DNA of 64,000 nucleotides. Origin: Bacteroidales bacterium. GTDB taxonomy: Bacteria > Bacteroidota > Bacteroidia > Bacteroidales > F082. The notes under the pieces were generated by a model, which was not told where the DNA came from, made no database searches, and saw only the letters and a list, made by a program, of their open reading frames with translations. The stretch spans positions 1-64,000 of the forward strand of contig JAFGXS010000024.1 in the NCBI GenBank assembly GCA_016936505.1, in the 5' to 3' direction. This document shows, piece after piece, positions 1 to 10,101 of this stretch. Within the stretch, counting starts at the first letter, position 1, and each line of letters begins with the position of its first letter. The position numbers and the translations under genes were made by a program.

Positions 1-21
1 AAAACTCTTTTTGTGTCTCAT
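1..21 (-). CDS. rplQ: 50S ribosomal protein L17, first seven codons only (window edge)
   Basis: Reading leftward from an ATG six bases after the rpoA stop gives MRHKKSF, the typical beginning of L17, and rplQ is the usual next gene after rpoA. Only seven codons fall inside the window, so the identification rests on this short N-terminus plus gene order. Confidence 0.8.
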
Positions 22-27
22 CGTTCT

Positions 28-1020
28 TTAATCCTTATCTAATTTATACTTTGCTATATTCATACCAAATTCAAGATTCTTTGAGCTAACGAGTTGTTCA
101 AGCTCGTTCAAAGACTTTTTCCCAAAGTTTCTGAATTTTAACAAATCATTCTTGTTGTAAGATACCAACTCACCTAAAGTTTCAACATCAGCAGCTTTCA
201 AACAGTTCAGAGCACGTACTGATAAATCCATATCAACCAGTTTGGTTTTCAATAACTGACGTACATGTAATGTGCCTTCATCAAATTCTTCTGAAGCTGA
301 TTTATCTTCAGACTCAAGAGAAATCTTTTCGTCGGAAAACAGCATAAAATGGTGAATCAAAATCTTGGCAGCTTCTTTCAAGGCATCTTTTGGATGAATG
401 GAGCCATCTGTATCAATTTCAACAACCAGTTTTTCGTAGTCGGTTTTTTGTTCTACACGGTAATTCTCAATCTGGTATTTCACATTCTTAATTGGTGTAT
501 GGATAGAATCCAAAGCAATGGTTCCGATAGGAGCATCAACATCTTTGTTTTCTTCAGCTGGAACATATCCTCTACCCTTTTTGATAGTAATTTCCATGCT
601 CAATTTTACTGAAGGATCCAGATTACAAATCACTTCTTCTGTATTCAAAACCTGAAAAACAGAAAGAAATTTATTAATGTCACCGGCTTTGAAAACTTTC
701 TGATCGCCAATAACGATATTTACTTTTTCAGTGTTTTCGTTAGGAATCTGTTGTTTGAAACGAACTTTTTTCAGGTTCAGGATAATTTCGGTAACATCCT
801 CTATTACACCGTCAATGGCAGAAAATTCGTGTACAACACCATCAATTTTTACATTGGTGATGGCAAAACCTTCCAGTGATGAAAGGAGAATTCTGCGCAG
901 CGCGTTACCAATTGTAATGCCAAAGCCAGGCTCCAAAGGACGGAATTCGAAAATTCCGCTGAAGTCGTTTGCCTCGTTCATTATCACTTTGTCGGGCTTT
1001 TGAAATGCTAATATCGCCAT
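28..1020 (-). CDS. rpoA: DNA-directed RNA polymerase subunit alpha
   Basis: The 330-residue product matches the alpha subunit in length and layout. The N-terminal assembly domain (about 1-235) holds the family signature around [11 protein letters not shown], where alpha dimerises and nucleates beta and beta'. After an acidic linker, the C-terminal domain (about 250-330) contains the helix-hairpin-helix stretch around [11 protein letters not shown] that contacts UP-element DNA and activators. It sits between rpsD (47-base gap) and rplQ, its standard position in the alpha operon. Confidence 0.98.
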   Translation of the reverse strand: MAILAFQKPDKVIMNEANDFSGIFEFRPLEPGFGITIGNALRRILLSSLEGFAITNVKIDGVVHEFSAIDGVIEDVTEIILNLKKVRFKQQIPNENTEKVNIVIGDQKVFKAGDINKFLSVFQVLNTEEVICNLDPSVKLSMEITIKKGRGYVPAEENKDVDAPIGTIALDSIHTPIKNVKYQIENYRVEQKTDYEKLVVEIDTDGSIHPKDALKEAAKILIHHFMLFSDEKISLESEDKSASEEFDEGTLHVRQLLKTKLVDMDLSVRALNCLKAADVETLGELVSYNKNDLLKFRNFGKKSLNELEQLVSSKNLEFGMNIAKYKLDKD

Positions 1021-1067
1021 AGTATCAGTTTAGTTTTATTAAAAACTTGCAAAATAAAATTGAGCTA

Positions 1068-1673
1068 TTATTTAGAGTACAACTCAACAATCAGGTTTTC
1101 CTTAATGTTTTCAGGGATTTCTTCACGTGCAGGGTAGTTCAATACTTTTCCTTCCAAGTTGCTCTTATTCCATTCTAACCAAGAAAATGATTTGTTATTT
1201 GAAGCCACTGAGTCAGTAATTACTTCAAGGCTTTTTGATTTTTCACGAACACTTACAACATCGCCAGGTACCAATGTATAAGATGGAATATTTACGATCT
1301 CACCATTTACAGTAATATGGCGGTGTGAAACTAACTGACGAGCAGCAGCACGTGAAGGAGCAATTCCCAAGCGGAAAATGGTGTTATCCAAACGAGCTTC
1401 AATCAACTGAAGCAGGTTCTCACCAGTAATCCCTTTTCTACGTGAAGCTTTTTCAAAGATATTACGGAATTGTTTTTCAAGAATTCCATAAGTATATTTT
1501 GCTTTTTGTTTTTCTTGAAGCTGCATTCCGTATTCCGACTGTTTTTTTCTTCTACGGTTCATACCATGCTGTCCGGGAGGATAGTTTCTTTTTTCCAGGT
1601 TTTTATCAGCGCCGTAAATAGGGTCACCAAACTTACGGGCTATTTTGGTTCTTGGGCCAATATATCTTGCCAT
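1068..1673 (-). CDS. rpsD: 30S ribosomal protein S4
   Basis: The 201-residue protein starts [16 protein letters not shown] and contains the S4 RNA-binding domain in the middle ([20 protein letters not shown]). S4 is a primary 16S rRNA binder that nucleates 30S assembly, and in E. coli it represses the alpha operon translationally. The N-terminus lacks the zinc-binding cysteines found in some S4 proteins, so this is the zinc-free form. It lies between rpsK (33-base gap) and rpoA. Confidence 0.98.
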   Translation of the reverse strand: MARYIGPRTKIARKFGDPIYGADKNLEKRNYPPGQHGMNRRRKKQSEYGMQLQEKQKAKYTYGILEKQFRNIFEKASRRKGITGENLLQLIEARLDNTIFRLGIAPSRAAARQLVSHRHITVNGEIVNIPSYTLVPGDVVSVREKSKSLEVITDSVASNNKSFSWLEWNKSNLEGKVLNYPAREEIPENIKENLIVELYSK

Positions 1674-1706
1674 AACGATTTATTTTGTCTTGTTTAGTAA
1701 ATCAAA

Positions 1707-2096
1707 TTATATTCTTCTTCTCTTAGGAGGACGGCAACCATTGTGAGGAACGGGTGTTACGTCAACAATTTCAGTAACTTCAATTCCTGATGAATGGATG
1801 GTACGGATAGCCGATTCGCGACCTGCACCCGGTCCTTTAACATACACTTTTACTTTACGCAGACCTAAATCATAAGCCACTTTGGAACAATCCTGAGCAG
1901 CCATCTGAGCAGCATAAGGAGTGTTTTTCTTTGAACCTTTGAAACCCATCTTTCCAGATGAAGACCATGAAATTACCTGGCCTGAATCATTGGTTAATGA
2001 AATAATAATATTGTTGAAAGTTGCCTGGATGAAAGCCTTACCAACCGGGTCAATCTTAACAACTCTTTTTTTTGTACTTCTGGTCCTTTTTGCCAT
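1707..2096 (-). CDS. rpsK: 30S ribosomal protein S11
   Basis: The product has 129 residues, with a basic N-terminus ([14 protein letters not shown]), the S11 core ([20 protein letters not shown]) and the conserved tail [13 protein letters not shown]11 belongs to the 30S platform near the mRNA exit and contacts S7 and S18. The gene follows rpsM after 38 bases and precedes rpsD, the usual order. Confidence 0.98.
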   Translation of the reverse strand: MAKRTRSTKKRVVKIDPVGKAFIQATFNNIIISLTNDSGQVISWSSSGKMGFKGSKKNTPYAAQMAAQDCSKVAYDLGLRKVKVYVKGPGAGRESAIRTIHSSGIEVTEIVDVTPVPHNGCRPPKRRRI

Positions 2097-2134
2097 TGTC
2101 GTTCTATTTCCTGAAATCTATAATATGTTATTTC

Positions 2135-2512
2135 TTATTTAGTAGCCTTTTTCTTATTGGCAACCGTTTTCTTGCGTCCTTTTCGGGTACGTGCATTATT
2201 TTTGGTTTTCTGTCCACGAAGAGGAAGTCCAAGACGGTGACGAATACCACGATATGTTCCAATATCCATCAAACGTTTAATATTCATCTGAACTTCTGAG
2301 CGCAAAACACCTTCCACTTTGTAATTGTCACCAATTACAGTACGAACTGCATTTTGTTCATCATCAGTCCAGTCTTTTACTTGCTTATCCCAGTCAATAC
2401 CGGCTTCGGTTAAAATCTTTTGAGCAGTGCTTCTACCAATTCCATAAATATAGGTCAAAGCAATTTCACCTCTTTTGTTTTGGGGTATGTCAACTCCAGC
2501 AATTCTTGCCAT
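2135..2512 (-). CDS. rpsM: 30S ribosomal protein S13
   Basis: The 125-residue product begins [26 protein letters not shown], the S13 signature with its helix-two-turn-helix, and ends in a lysine-rich tail expected to reach the P site. S13 sits in the 30S head and forms bridges to 23S rRNA and L5. It starts 31 bases after rpmJ and is followed by rpsK. Confidence 0.98.
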   Translation of the reverse strand: MARIAGVDIPQNKRGEIALTYIYGIGRSTAQKILTEAGIDWDKQVKDWTDDEQNAVRTVIGDNYKVEGVLRSEVQMNIKRLMDIGTYRGIRHRLGLPLRGQKTKNNARTRKGRKKTVANKKKATK

Positions 2513-2543
2513 AATTCTTCAATTTTAAATATACACCAGGTAA

Positions 2544-2660
2544 CTAACCTTGTCTTTGTTTGTACTTTGGATTCTTCTTGTTAATAATATACAACTTCCC
2601 TTTTCTGCGAACCAGTTTATCTTCGGGAGTTCTTTTCTTAATAGATGCACGTAATTTCAT
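2544..2660 (-). CDS. rpmJ: 50S ribosomal protein L36, zinc-free form
   Basis: This ORF is too short for the supplied track but reads through cleanly: ATG, 38 residues ([20 protein letters not shown]... ending KYKQRQG) and a TAG stop. L36 is the smallest 50S protein. The cysteines and histidine that hold zinc in the common form are absent here (TPEDK replaces the first CxxC), so it is the C-minus type seen in this phylum. It lies 10 bases after infA and 31 before rpsM. Confidence 0.95.
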   Translation of the reverse strand: MKLRASIKKRTPEDKLVRRKGKLYIINKKNPKYKQRQG

Positions 2661-2670
2661 GTCTTTAAAT

Positions 2671-2889
2671 CTATTTGTATCTAAATGTTATTCTTCCTTT
2701 TGTCAAATCGTAGGGTGACATAGCTAATTTTACTCTGTCGCCCGGTAAAATCTTAATATAATGCATACGCATCTTTCCAGAAATATGCGCTGTAATAATG
2801 TGTCCGTTTTCAAGTTCAACACGAAACATCGCATTTCCCAGTGATTCAATTACTGTACCGTCTTGCTCTATTGACTGCTGTTTGGCCAT
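2671..2889 (-). CDS. infA: Translation initiation factor IF-1
   Basis: The 72 residues match IF-1 in length and sequence ([20 protein letters not shown], then the OB-fold with [14 protein letters not shown] and [16 protein letters not shown]). IF-1 occupies the 30S A site during initiation and assists IF-2 and IF-3. It is placed 7 bases after map and 10 before rpmJ, as in the spc/alpha junction of many bacteria. Confidence 0.98.
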   Translation of the reverse strand: MAKQQSIEQDGTVIESLGNAMFRVELENGHIITAHISGKMRMHYIKILPGDRVKLAMSPYDLTKGRITFRYK

Positions 2890-2896
2890 AAAATGA

Positions 2897-3673
2897 CTAT
2901 TTTCTATTTAAAACTTTTTCAATTTCTTCAAAACTTGACAAAATGTCGACTTTTCCATCTCTGATGGCCACATCGTGCTCAAAATGAGCCGAGGGTTTTC
3001 CATCAGCTGTACGAATAGTCCAGCCATCTTTGTCCTGGTACACTTCTTTCACACCCAGGTTGATCATCGGTTCAATAGCAATGCACATGTTCTTCTTCAA
3101 TTTGATCCCTGTTCCTCTTCTACCGTAATTAGGAACCTCAGGTTCTTCGTGCATATTTCTTCCCACACCGTGTCCAACCAAATCTCTCACAACACCGTAG
3201 CCAAATTGCTCAACATAGGTTTGAATAGCATATCCGATATCGCGAACCCGCTTACCGGCCACTGCCTGCTCAACTCCGAGATAAAGTGACTCTTTAGTGC
3301 GTTGCAAAAGTAATAACAACTCTTCACTTACATCACCTACCGGAAAAGTATAGGCTGAATCGCCATAAAAACCGTTCATGTATGTACCGCAATCCACAGA
3401 AACGATGTCACCATCTTTTAGTTCGGTTTCATCAGGAATCCCATGAACCACAGCATCATTCACTGAGATACAAAGAGAAGCAGGAAAACCGCCATAACCT
3501 TTGAACCCCGGTTCAGCACCATGATCGCGAATGAATTCTTCAGCAATACGATCCAGCTCAATAGTTTTTACGCCAGGCTTAATATTCTTCGCAACTTCGG
3601 CTAATGTTGCTCCAACAAGTAAAGAACTTTGTCTTTGTAATTCTATTTCTTCGTCTGTCTTAATATAGATCAT
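2897..3673 (-). CDS. map: Type I methionine aminopeptidase
   Basis: The 258-residue enzyme removes the initiator methionine from nascent proteins. All five metal ligands can be read in order: two aspartates in [18 protein letters not shown], the histidine of [12 protein letters not shown], the glutamate of AIEPMI and the last glutamate in HFEHDVAI. It has no N-terminal extension, so it is the short type I form. Its position directly after secY differs from Bacillus, where adk lies between them. Confidence 0.97.
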   Translation of the reverse strand: MIYIKTDEEIELQRQSSLLVGATLAEVAKNIKPGVKTIELDRIAEEFIRDHGAEPGFKGYGGFPASLCISVNDAVVHGIPDETELKDGDIVSVDCGTYMNGFYGDSAYTFPVGDVSEELLLLLQRTKESLYLGVEQAVAGKRVRDIGYAIQTYVEQFGYGVVRDLVGHGVGRNMHEEPEVPNYGRRGTGIKLKKNMCIAIEPMINLGVKEVYQDKDGWTIRTADGKPSAHFEHDVAIRDGKVDILSSFEEIEKVLNRK

Positions 3674-3681
3674 ACGATATA

Positions 3682-5043
3682 TTACATTCCGCCAAATGCA
3701 GAAGGTCTTCCCTTAATCCTACCGGATTTGGTAAGGCCATCGTAATGACGCATTAACAGATAACTTTCAATTTGCTGTAAGGTGTCCAAAACAACACCTA
3801 CCAAAATCAACAGTGATGTGCCGCCATAGAAAGAAGCAAATCCGCTATTAACTCCAATTAATCTGGCAAACAAAGGCAGAATAGCAATCAGACCCAGAAA
3901 AATTGATCCGGGCAATGTTATTCTCGATAAAATATTATCCAGATATTCAGCTGTTTTCTTACCAGGTTTTACACCGGGAATGAATCCACCGTTTTTCTTC
4001 AAATCATCTGCCATCTGATTTGGGTTAATCGTAATAGCAGTGTAGAAGTATGTGAAGAGGATGATCAACACGAAAAATGTGATGTTGTACCAGAAGCCAT
4101 TAAAGTCGGTAAAAGATGCTGCAATACCACGCATGCTATCGCTGCTTGCATAACCTGCTAAGGTCAAAGGCAGGAACATAATAGCCTGGGCAAAAATGAT
4201 AGGCATAACACCGGCAGCATTCACTTTCAACGGCAAATACTGACGAACACCACCATATTGTTTGTTACCCACAATACGTTTTGCATACTGAACCGGTACT
4301 TTACGGGTTCCCTGCACCAAAAGAATAGTAAACAAAATCACAAATACAAGAATGATCAATTCAACAAGGAAATATACCATTCCACCATTTACTTCAACGA
4401 TACGTGAAACGAATTCCTGAAATAATGCTGCAGGAAGACGGGCAATGATACCAATCATAATGATTAATGAAATACCATTGCCAATACCTTTATCGGTAAT
4501 TTTTTCACCCAACCACATTACAAATAGGGTTCCTGATACCAAAATAATAACAGATGTAACCCAGAAGAACAAGGGGGGATGTGTTACAGCAGCACTGAAA
4601 GGAGTGATAGCTTCTGCAGGTACCTGATGAACCAGGTTTGCAATATAAGCAGGAGCCTGGAAGATAACAATCACAACCGTCAGATAACGGGTAATTTGAT
4701 TGATTTTTCTTCTTCCACTTTCACCTTCGCGTTGGAGACGTTGAAAATAAGGAATAGCCATTCCCAACAACTGAATTACAATCGATGCGGAAATATAAGG
4801 CATGATTCCCAATGCAAAAATTGAGGCGTTCGAAAAAGCACCACCTGAAAACATGTTTAGCAGTCCCATCAATCCAGAACTACCCTGGTTTTGCAAGTTG
4901 GCAAGCATATTTGGATCAACACCGGGTAATACAACGTATGATCCTAAACGATAGATCAGGATGATACCCAGTGTATAGAGGATCCTGTTTCTTAGCTCCT
5001 CAATTTTATATATATTCCGTATGGTTTCAATCAGTTTTTTCAT
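3682..5043 (-). CDS. secY: Protein translocase subunit SecY
   Basis: This 453-residue integral membrane protein is the channel of the Sec translocon. Ten hydrophobic helices alternate with loops, and the family signatures are visible: the N-terminal KIEELRNRILYTLGIILIYRLG, the glycine-rich plug region (GLLNMFSGGAFSNASIFALGIMPYISASI), and the cytosolic RIVGNKQYGG and FIPGVKPGKKT segments used by SecA and ribosomes. It lies 7 bases after rplO and 8 before map. Confidence 0.98.
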   Translation of the reverse strand: MKKLIETIRNIYKIEELRNRILYTLGIILIYRLGSYVVLPGVDPNMLANLQNQGSSGLMGLLNMFSGGAFSNASIFALGIMPYISASIVIQLLGMAIPYFQRLQREGESGRRKINQITRYLTVVIVIFQAPAYIANLVHQVPAEAITPFSAAVTHPPLFFWVTSVIILVSGTLFVMWLGEKITDKGIGNGISLIIMIGIIARLPAALFQEFVSRIVEVNGGMVYFLVELIILVFVILFTILLVQGTRKVPVQYAKRIVGNKQYGGVRQYLPLKVNAAGVMPIIFAQAIMFLPLTLAGYASSDSMRGIAASFTDFNGFWYNITFFVLIILFTYFYTAITINPNQMADDLKKNGGFIPGVKPGKKTAEYLDNILSRITLPGSIFLGLIAILPLFARLIGVNSGFASFYGGTSLLILVGVVLDTLQQIESYLLMRHYDGLTKSGRIKGRPSAFGGM

Positions 5044-5050
5044 CTGCTGC

Positions 5051-5497
5051 TTAAATTATTGTGGCAGACCCACCGTTGGCTTCAATTGCTTCTTTAGCTG
5101 ATTTTGTAAATGCATTAGCAGTTACTTCAAGCTTGGCTTTCAGTTCGCCTCTACCCAGAATTTTTACCAGGTCGTTTTTAGATACAAGACCGGCTTCAAT
5201 TAAAACTGCCTGATCAATAGCAGTAAGTTTTTTCTCGTCAGCCAATAACTGTAATGTATCCAGGTTCACACCCTGATAAGCTTTACGGTTAATATTTTTA
5301 AACCCAAATTTGGGTACACGACGGAACAAAGGCATCTGTCCTCCTTCAAAACCACTTTTCTGTTTGTTTCCAGAACGTGACTGAGCTCCTTTGTGGCCTC
5401 TTGTAGATGTACCACCCCTTCCGGAGCCCTGACCTCTACCAATTCTTTTTTTATTCTTTACAGAACCTTCTGCCGGTTTCAGATTGCTTAAATCCAT
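5051..5497 (-). CDS. rplO: 50S ribosomal protein L15
   Basis: I start the gene at the ATG giving MDLSNLKPAEGS, 148 residues, rather than the ORF-track start nine codons earlier, because this is the conserved L15 N-terminus and it leaves a 13-base gap after rpmD. The glycine-rich RNA-binding stretch (GRGQGSGRGGTSTRGHKGAQSRSG) and C-terminal domain are typical. L15 is a late-assembly 50S protein. Confidence 0.96.
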   Translation of the reverse strand: MDLSNLKPAEGSVKNKKRIGRGQGSGRGGTSTRGHKGAQSRSGNKQKSGFEGGQMPLFRRVPKFGFKNINRKAYQGVNLDTLQLLADEKKLTAIDQAVLIEAGLVSKNDLVKILGRGELKAKLEVTANAFTKSAKEAIEANGGSATII

Positions 5498-5510
5498 TGT
5501 CTTTTCTATT

Positions 5511-5690
5511 TTAAAGTTCTTCAACTTTCAATAAATGTTTCACTTTATCGATCATTCCCAGAATCTGAGGAGTTCCTTCCATTTCTCTGGTTTGATTCAG
5601 CTTTTTAAATCCAAGTGCTTCCAAAGTCCTTTTCTGACGTGCAGGACGATTAATGGCACTTCTTACCTGGGTAACTTTGTATTTCTTCAT
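5511..5690 (-). CDS. rpmD: 50S ribosomal protein L30
   Basis: The ORF track begins 16 codons too early; MKKYKVTQVRSAINRPARQK gives the expected 59-residue L30 and avoids overlap with rpsE. The ferredoxin-like fold with the conserved I/L-rich C-terminus (IDKVKHLLKVEEL) is visible. It sits between rpsE and rplO with 13-base gaps on each side, its standard place in the spc operon. Confidence 0.95.
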   Translation of the reverse strand: MKKYKVTQVRSAINRPARQKRTLEALGFKKLNQTREMEGTPQILGMIDKVKHLLKVEEL

Positions 5691-5703
5691 GACAAATTTC
5701 TCC

Positions 5704-6222
5704 TTATCCGTTAAATACTTTATCCAGTTCAACACCACGAACCTGAGCTACTGTGTAAGGATCACGCATTTTGCCCAAGGCGTCAATGGTTGCTTTTACT
5801 ACAGAGTGAGGATTGGAAGAACCTTTTGATTTGGCCAACACATCGGTAACACCAACACTTTCGAGTACAGCACGCATAGCACCACCGGCAATAACACCAG
5901 TACCAGGAGCTGCAGGTTGAATGTATACTTTAGCGCCGCTATATTTACCAATTTGTTCGTGAGGCAGGGTACCTTTTCTTACCGGAACCTTGATCAGATG
6001 TTTCTTGGCATCATCAATTCCTTTAGCAATAGCAGCAGTTACCTCTTTAGCTTTTCCTAAACCGTATCCTACAACACCTTGCTCGTTTCCAACAACTACA
6101 ATGGCTGAGAAGCTAAAAGTTCTACCACCTTTAGTAACTTTGGTTACCCTTTGAATGCTTACCAGGCGATCTTTAAATTCGATTTCGCTGGATTTGATTT
6201 TGTTTACATTTCCGTTTGACAT
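5704..6222 (-). CDS. rpsE: 30S ribosomal protein S5
   Basis: The 172 residues carry the N-terminal double-stranded RNA-binding domain ([25 protein letters not shown]) and the C-terminal S5 domain ([26 protein letters not shown]). S5 works with S4 and S12 in decoding fidelity and 30S domain closure. It lies 6 bases after rplR and 13 before rpmD. Confidence 0.98.
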   Translation of the reverse strand: MSNGNVNKIKSSEIEFKDRLVSIQRVTKVTKGGRTFSFSAIVVVGNEQGVVGYGLGKAKEVTAAIAKGIDDAKKHLIKVPVRKGTLPHEQIGKYSGAKVYIQPAAPGTGVIAGGAMRAVLESVGVTDVLAKSKGSSNPHSVVKATIDALGKMRDPYTVAQVRGVELDKVFNG

Positions 6223-6228
6223 AATCTC

Positions 6229-6591
6229 TTAAAATTTAAGTCCACCTTCTCTGGCAGCTTCAGCAAGTGATTTAACTCTTCCGTGATACAAATAACCGTT
6301 TCTGTCGAATACTACAGTATTAATACCTGCAGCCAGGGCACGTTCTGCAACCAGTTTTCCAACCAGTTTAGCTTGTTCAGTTTTGGTAACTTTATCGGCT
6401 TCAAAACTTTTATCGCTGGATGATGCAGCAACCAGTGTTTTTTGTGCCAGGTCGTCAATCAGTTGAACATAAATTTGCTTGTTGCTTCTGAACACACTCA
6501 TGCGAGGACGATCAGCAGTGCCATTAACACCCTTACGGATACGCATTTTAATTCTGTTCCTACGAAACACCTTTTTATTCTTTACTCCCAT
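6229..6591 (-). CDS. rplR: 50S ribosomal protein L18
   Basis: The 120-residue product has a basic N-terminal tail ([21 protein letters not shown]) and the L18 core ([20 protein letters not shown], ending [18 protein letters not shown]). L18 binds 5S rRNA with L5 and L25 to form the central protuberance. It is placed between rplF (32-base gap) and rpsE (6-base gap). Confidence 0.98.
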   Translation of the reverse strand: MGVKNKKVFRRNRIKMRIRKGVNGTADRPRMSVFRSNKQIYVQLIDDLAQKTLVAASSSDKSFEADKVTKTEQAKLVGKLVAERALAAGINTVVFDRNGYLYHGRVKSLAEAAREGGLKF

Positions 6592-6623
6592 TTTCTAATG
6601 GCTTTATCGTTTACGAATATTTA

Positions 6624-7181
6624 TTATTTCTTATCTGCTGACTTACCAGCTTTCTTTCTCAGAACTTCACCCTGGAATTTAATACCTTTACCCTTGTAAG
6701 GTTCTGGTTTTCTTAGTGAACGGATTTTTGCAGCAACCTGACCCAGCAACTGTTTATCATAAGAACTCATTTTAATAAGTGGGTTCTTACCTCTTTCAGT
6801 TACAGTTTCCAGCTTAATTTCTTCAGGAATCTGCATGTAAACGTGGTGTGAGTAACCCAAAGCCAGTTCTAATACCTGACCTTTGGCTTCTGCTTTATAA
6901 CCAACACCAACCAGTTCCTGAACGGTTGAAAAACCTTCGCTTACACCGGTAATCATGTTACTTATCAAAGCACGATACAAACCATGTTTAGATTTGTGAT
7001 CTTTACTTTCACTTCTACGTTTTACAATAACATTATTTTCTTCAACGGCAACGCTAATACCAGGATCAACAGTTTGAGTCATTTCTCCCAATTTACCTTT
7101 TACAGTAACAATATTGTTGTCGCTTACTTTAACTTCAACTCCCTGTGGGATGCTAATGGGTTTGTTTCCTATTCTTGACAT
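6624..7181 (-). CDS. rplF: 50S ribosomal protein L6
   Basis: I place the start at MSRIGNKPISIPQGVEV, 185 residues, not at the track start eleven codons upstream, because this is the conserved L6 N-terminus and it removes an overlap with rpsH. A purine-rich GGAGAGAG stretch just upstream may help ribosome binding. The two L6 domains and the signature PEPYKGKGIKF near the C-terminus are visible. L6 lies near the factor-binding site of the 50S. Confidence 0.96.
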   Translation of the reverse strand: MSRIGNKPISIPQGVEVKVSDNNIVTVKGKLGEMTQTVDPGISVAVEENNVIVKRRSESKDHKSKHGLYRALISNMITGVSEGFSTVQELVGVGYKAEAKGQVLELALGYSHHVYMQIPEEIKLETVTERGKNPLIKMSSYDKQLLGQVAAKIRSLRKPEPYKGKGIKFQGEVLRKKAGKSADKK

Positions 7182-7198
7182 GGCTCTCTCTCCTGTTA

Positions 7199-7597
7199 TT
7201 AACTTACGTAACAAATAACTTCACCACCAACACCCAAAGTACGGGCTTCCTTATCTGTAATAACACCTTTAGACGTAGATAAAACAGCGATTCCCAAACC
7301 GTTCATTACACGTGGTAAATCACTTGCTCCAACATACTTTCTCAATCCTGGTGTTGATACCCTTTTAATTTCGTTAATGGCGGGCATTTTTGTAACGGGA
7401 TGATATTTTAAAGCGATTTTGATAGTACCAAAATCTTTTTCATCATCAAACTTATAATTCAAAATATATCCTTTTTCAAAAAGGATTTTAGTAATATCCT
7501 TTTTCAGGCTTGATGCCGGAATCTCAACCATACGATGTTTGGCTGCTACGGCATTCCTGATGCGTGTCAAATAGTCTGCGATTGGATCAGTATTCAT
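7199..7597 (-). CDS. rpsH: 30S ribosomal protein S8
   Basis: The 132 residues open with [21 protein letters not shown] and close with the S8 signature [22 protein letters not shown]8 binds helix 21 of 16S rRNA and, in E. coli, represses the spc operon. It follows rpsN after 27 bases and precedes rplF by 17. Confidence 0.98.
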   Translation of the reverse strand: MNTDPIADYLTRIRNAVAAKHRMVEIPASSLKKDITKILFEKGYILNYKFDDEKDFGTIKIALKYHPVTKMPAINEIKRVSTPGLRKYVGASDLPRVMNGLGIAVLSTSKGVITDKEARTLGVGGEVICYVS

Positions 7598-7624
7598 CTC
7601 TTGTATCTATTATTTACTTACTAA

Positions 7625-7894
7625 TTACCAACTGGTTTTTTTAATACCTGGAATCAAACCTTGCACAGCCATTTCTCTAAAGTTGATACGTGAGATACCA
7701 AACTGTCTCATGTAACCTTTAGGACGGCCTGTAAGCTGACAACGGTTGTGGATACGTACGGGGGAAGCATTTTTAGGTAATTTCTGCAGCCCGATAAAAT
7801 CTCCATCAGCTTTTAACTGGGCACGTTTTTCAGCATATTTGTCAACAAGCTGTTTTCTTTTGCGTTCCCGCGCTTTCATCGACTCTTTTGCCAT
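7625..7894 (-). CDS. rpsN: 30S ribosomal protein S14, long zinc-independent form
   Basis: This 89-residue S14 starts [20 protein letters not shown] and ends [18 protein letters not shown]. It is the long form without the CxxC...CxxC zinc ribbon found in the 61-residue version; a single cysteine remains in [14 protein letters not shown]14 is a late-binding protein of the 30S head. It lies 6 bases after rplE. Confidence 0.97.
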   Translation of the reverse strand: MAKESMKARERKRKQLVDKYAEKRAQLKADGDFIGLQKLPKNASPVRIHNRCQLTGRPKGYMRQFGISRINFREMAVQGLIPGIKKTSW

Positions 7895-7900
7895 GATACT

Positions 7901-8458
7901 TTATTTTTTTTGATTTTTAAACGGTAATCCAAATTCTTTCAGCAAAGCCAGAGCTTCTTCATCGGTATTTGCTGAAGTTACAAAAGTAACATCCATACCG
8001 TTGATACGGCTTACTTTATCAATATCAATTTCAGGAAAAATTAACTGTTCAGGAATACCAAATGAATAGTTTCCACGACCGTCGAATCCTTTATCGTTGA
8101 TACCTTTGAAATCACGTACACGAGGTAAAGCAACAGAAACCAAGCGATCGATAAATTCGTACATTTTCTCTCCACGTAGGGTTACACGAACACCAATAGC
8201 ATTTCCTTTTCTCAGTTTGAAGTTAGAAACATCACGCTTTGAAATGGTAGGTACAGCTTTCTGACCAGTGATAGCAGTCATTTCTGAAAGACCAGCTTCA
8301 ATGAGTTTTTTATCGGCCAAAGCAGCTCCAATACCCTGATTAAGGGTAATTTTTGTTAGCTTTGGAACCTGCATTTTACTTTTATAACCAAATTGTTCGG
8401 CTAAGGCAGGAATAATTTCCTCGTAATATTTTTGTCTTAATCTAGGTTGATATTCCAT
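7901..8458 (-). CDS. rplE: 50S ribosomal protein L5
   Basis: The 185-residue L5 carries the motif [16 protein letters not shown] near the N-terminus and [10 protein letters not shown] in the loop that contacts P-site tRNA and S13. L5 anchors 5S rRNA in the central protuberance. Its ATG shares one base with the rplX stop, which suggests translational coupling. Confidence 0.98.
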   Translation of the reverse strand: MEYQPRLRQKYYEEIIPALAEQFGYKSKMQVPKLTKITLNQGIGAALADKKLIEAGLSEMTAITGQKAVPTISKRDVSNFKLRKGNAIGVRVTLRGEKMYEFIDRLVSVALPRVRDFKGINDKGFDGRGNYSFGIPEQLIFPEIDIDKVSRINGMDVTFVTSANTDEEALALLKEFGLPFKNQKK

Positions 8459-8778
8459 TACTTAATAACCTCCCCTGATTTTTTTGAATAACGTACTGAT
8501 TTTCCATCCTTTTCGTCGCGTTTTCTACCAACGCGTGTAGGGTTTCCTGAACCATCAATCAATTTCAGGTTAGAAATGTGAACGGGAGCCTCTTTTTTAA
8601 CAATACCGCCGTTTGGATGGGTTGCATTAGGTTTGGTATGTTTCGATACCAAGTTTACACCTTCTACAATAGCCCTGCTTTTTTCGGCAATAACTTCGAG
8701 AACTCTACCAGAACGGCCTTTGTCGTTACCGGCAATCACCATCACATTGTCTCCTTTTTTTATATGCAACTTTGCCAT
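8458..8778 (-). CDS. rplX: 50S ribosomal protein L24
   Basis: This 106-residue protein has an N-terminal KOW motif ([24 protein letters not shown]) followed by the L24 continuation [22 protein letters not shown]24 is an early 23S rRNA binder near the peptide exit. It follows rplN after 18 bases, and its stop overlaps the rplE start by one base. Confidence 0.98.
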   Translation of the reverse strand: MAKLHIKKGDNVMVIAGNDKGRSGRVLEVIAEKSRAIVEGVNLVSKHTKPNATHPNGGIVKKEAPVHISNLKLIDGSGNPTRVGRKRDEKDGKSVRYSKKSGEVIK

Positions 8779-8796
8779 AGTTCTTTATTTTCAATA

Positions 8797-9165
8797 TTAG
8801 AGCACCTCGGGTGCAAGTGAAACAATTTTCATATATTGTTTTTCACGCAACTCACGGGCTACGGGGCCGAAAATACGGGTTCCCATCATTTCACCGGAAT
8901 TGTTTAACAAAACACAGGCATTGTCGTCAAAGCGAATGTAACTACCGTCACTTCTTCTAACTTCTTTTTTGGTTCTAACCACAACTGCTTTGGCAACAGC
9001 ACCCTTTTTCACATTACCTGAAGGAAGTGCATTTTTAACTGCAACAACAATTTGATCACCAATAGAGGCGTAACGTTTTCCGGTTCCACCCAGCACTCTG
9101 ATTACCAGTACCTCTCTGGCACCGCTATTATCAGCAACCGCAAGTCTTGATTCTTGTTGTACCAT
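8797..9165 (-). CDS. rplN: 50S ribosomal protein L14
   Basis: The 122 residues are the standard L14 length, with [27 protein letters not shown] at the start and [24 protein letters not shown] at the end. L14 forms intersubunit bridges and is the binding site of RsfS. It starts two bases after rpsQ ends. Confidence 0.98.
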   Translation of the reverse strand: MVQQESRLAVADNSGAREVLVIRVLGGTGKRYASIGDQIVVAVKNALPSGNVKKGAVAKAVVVRTKKEVRRSDGSYIRFDDNACVLLNNSGEMMGTRIFGPVARELREKQYMKIVSLAPEVL

Positions 9166-9167
9166 GA

Positions 9168-9425
9168 TTATTTAGCTCTTTCAATGATTTCTACTAATCT
9201 CCAATTCTTATTCTTGCTCATAGGACGAATTTCCATAATACGCACGGTATCTCCGATATTGCATTCATTGTTCTCGTCGTGAGCCATGAATTTACGTGAC
9301 TTTTTTACAAACTTCCCGTAAATAGGATGTTTAAATTGGCGCTCTACCAGTACTATAATAGACTTGTCCATTTTGTTGCTGACAACCAAGCCAATTCTCT
9401 CTTTTCTAAGATTTCTCTTTTCCAT
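9168..9425 (-). CDS. rpsQ: 30S ribosomal protein S17
   Basis: The 85-residue OB-fold protein begins [23 protein letters not shown] and contains the S17 signature [24 protein letters not shown]17 is a primary binder of the 16S 5' domain. It lies between rpmC (8-base gap) and rplN (2-base gap). Confidence 0.98.
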   Translation of the reverse strand: MEKRNLRKERIGLVVSNKMDKSIIVLVERQFKHPIYGKFVKKSRKFMAHDENNECNIGDTVRIMEIRPMSKNKNWRLVEIIERAK

Positions 9426-9433
9426 TTTACAGA

Positions 9434-9640
9434 TTACTTATTGTTTTGTTCTGCTAATTCTCTTTTCCTTAGTTCTGTTTTCATCCGGGCAATTGTTTTT
9501 TTGCTTTCAACAATTTTAGTCGGATTTTCCAGTGGAGAAACAGCGTGATTCATTTTCAGCTTAGTAAGGTGAGTCTTTTCTTCCACCAAACGATCTTTGA
9601 GATCAGCTGTGCTCATTTCTATAATAACTTCCTGTTTCAT
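9434..9640 (-). CDS. rpmC: 50S ribosomal protein L29
   Basis: The 68-residue helical hairpin has the L29 pattern ([28 protein letters not shown] then [16 protein letters not shown]). L29 sits at the peptide exit near L23 and forms part of the docking area for SRP and trigger factor. It lies 6 bases after rplP. Confidence 0.97.
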   Translation of the reverse strand: MKQEVIIEMSTADLKDRLVEEKTHLTKLKMNHAVSPLENPTKIVESKKTIARMKTELRKRELAEQNNK

Positions 9641-9646
9641 TGTTTT

Positions 9647-10069
9647 CTATTTTTCTACGTAGTCACGTCTTACAACAAACTTAGTTTTAACGGGTAGTTT
9701 TTGTGCAGCTAGGCGAAGAGCTTCTTTGGCAATATGCAAAGGCACGCCTTCGGCTTCAAAAATCATTCGGCCCGGGGTAATACGTGCTACAAAATATTCA
9801 GGTGCACCTTTACCTTTACCCATACGAACTTCGGCGGGTTTCTTAGTTACGGGTTTATCAGGAAATACGCGAATCCAGATTTGACCTTCACGTTTCATAT
9901 GACGGGTCACGGCCTGACGGGCAGCTTCAATCTGACGACCTGTTAACCAAGCCTGCTCAAGTGTTTTGATACCAAAAGATCCAAAAGACAACTCGGCGCC
10001 ACGATGTGCATTGCCTTTCATCTTGCCTTTTTGCTGTTTCCTGTATTTAGTCTTTTTTGGCTGTAACAT
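9647..10069 (-). CDS. rplP: 50S ribosomal protein L16
   Basis: The 140 residues carry the L16 signatures [19 protein letters not shown] and [20 protein letters not shown]16 organises the A-site and elbow region of tRNA on the 50S. The [10 protein letters not shown] segment includes the arginine position hydroxylated by YcfD in enterics; no such enzyme is visible in this window. It is placed between rpsC (32-base gap) and rpmC. Confidence 0.98.
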   Translation of the reverse strand: MLQPKKTKYRKQQKGKMKGNAHRGAELSFGSFGIKTLEQAWLTGRQIEAARQAVTRHMKREGQIWIRVFPDKPVTKKPAEVRMGKGKGAPEYFVARITPGRMIFEAEGVPLHIAKEALRLAAQKLPVKTKFVVRRDYVEK

Positions 10070-10101
10070 TTCTCTGTTCTTTAATCGATTAATTCTTCAA
10101 A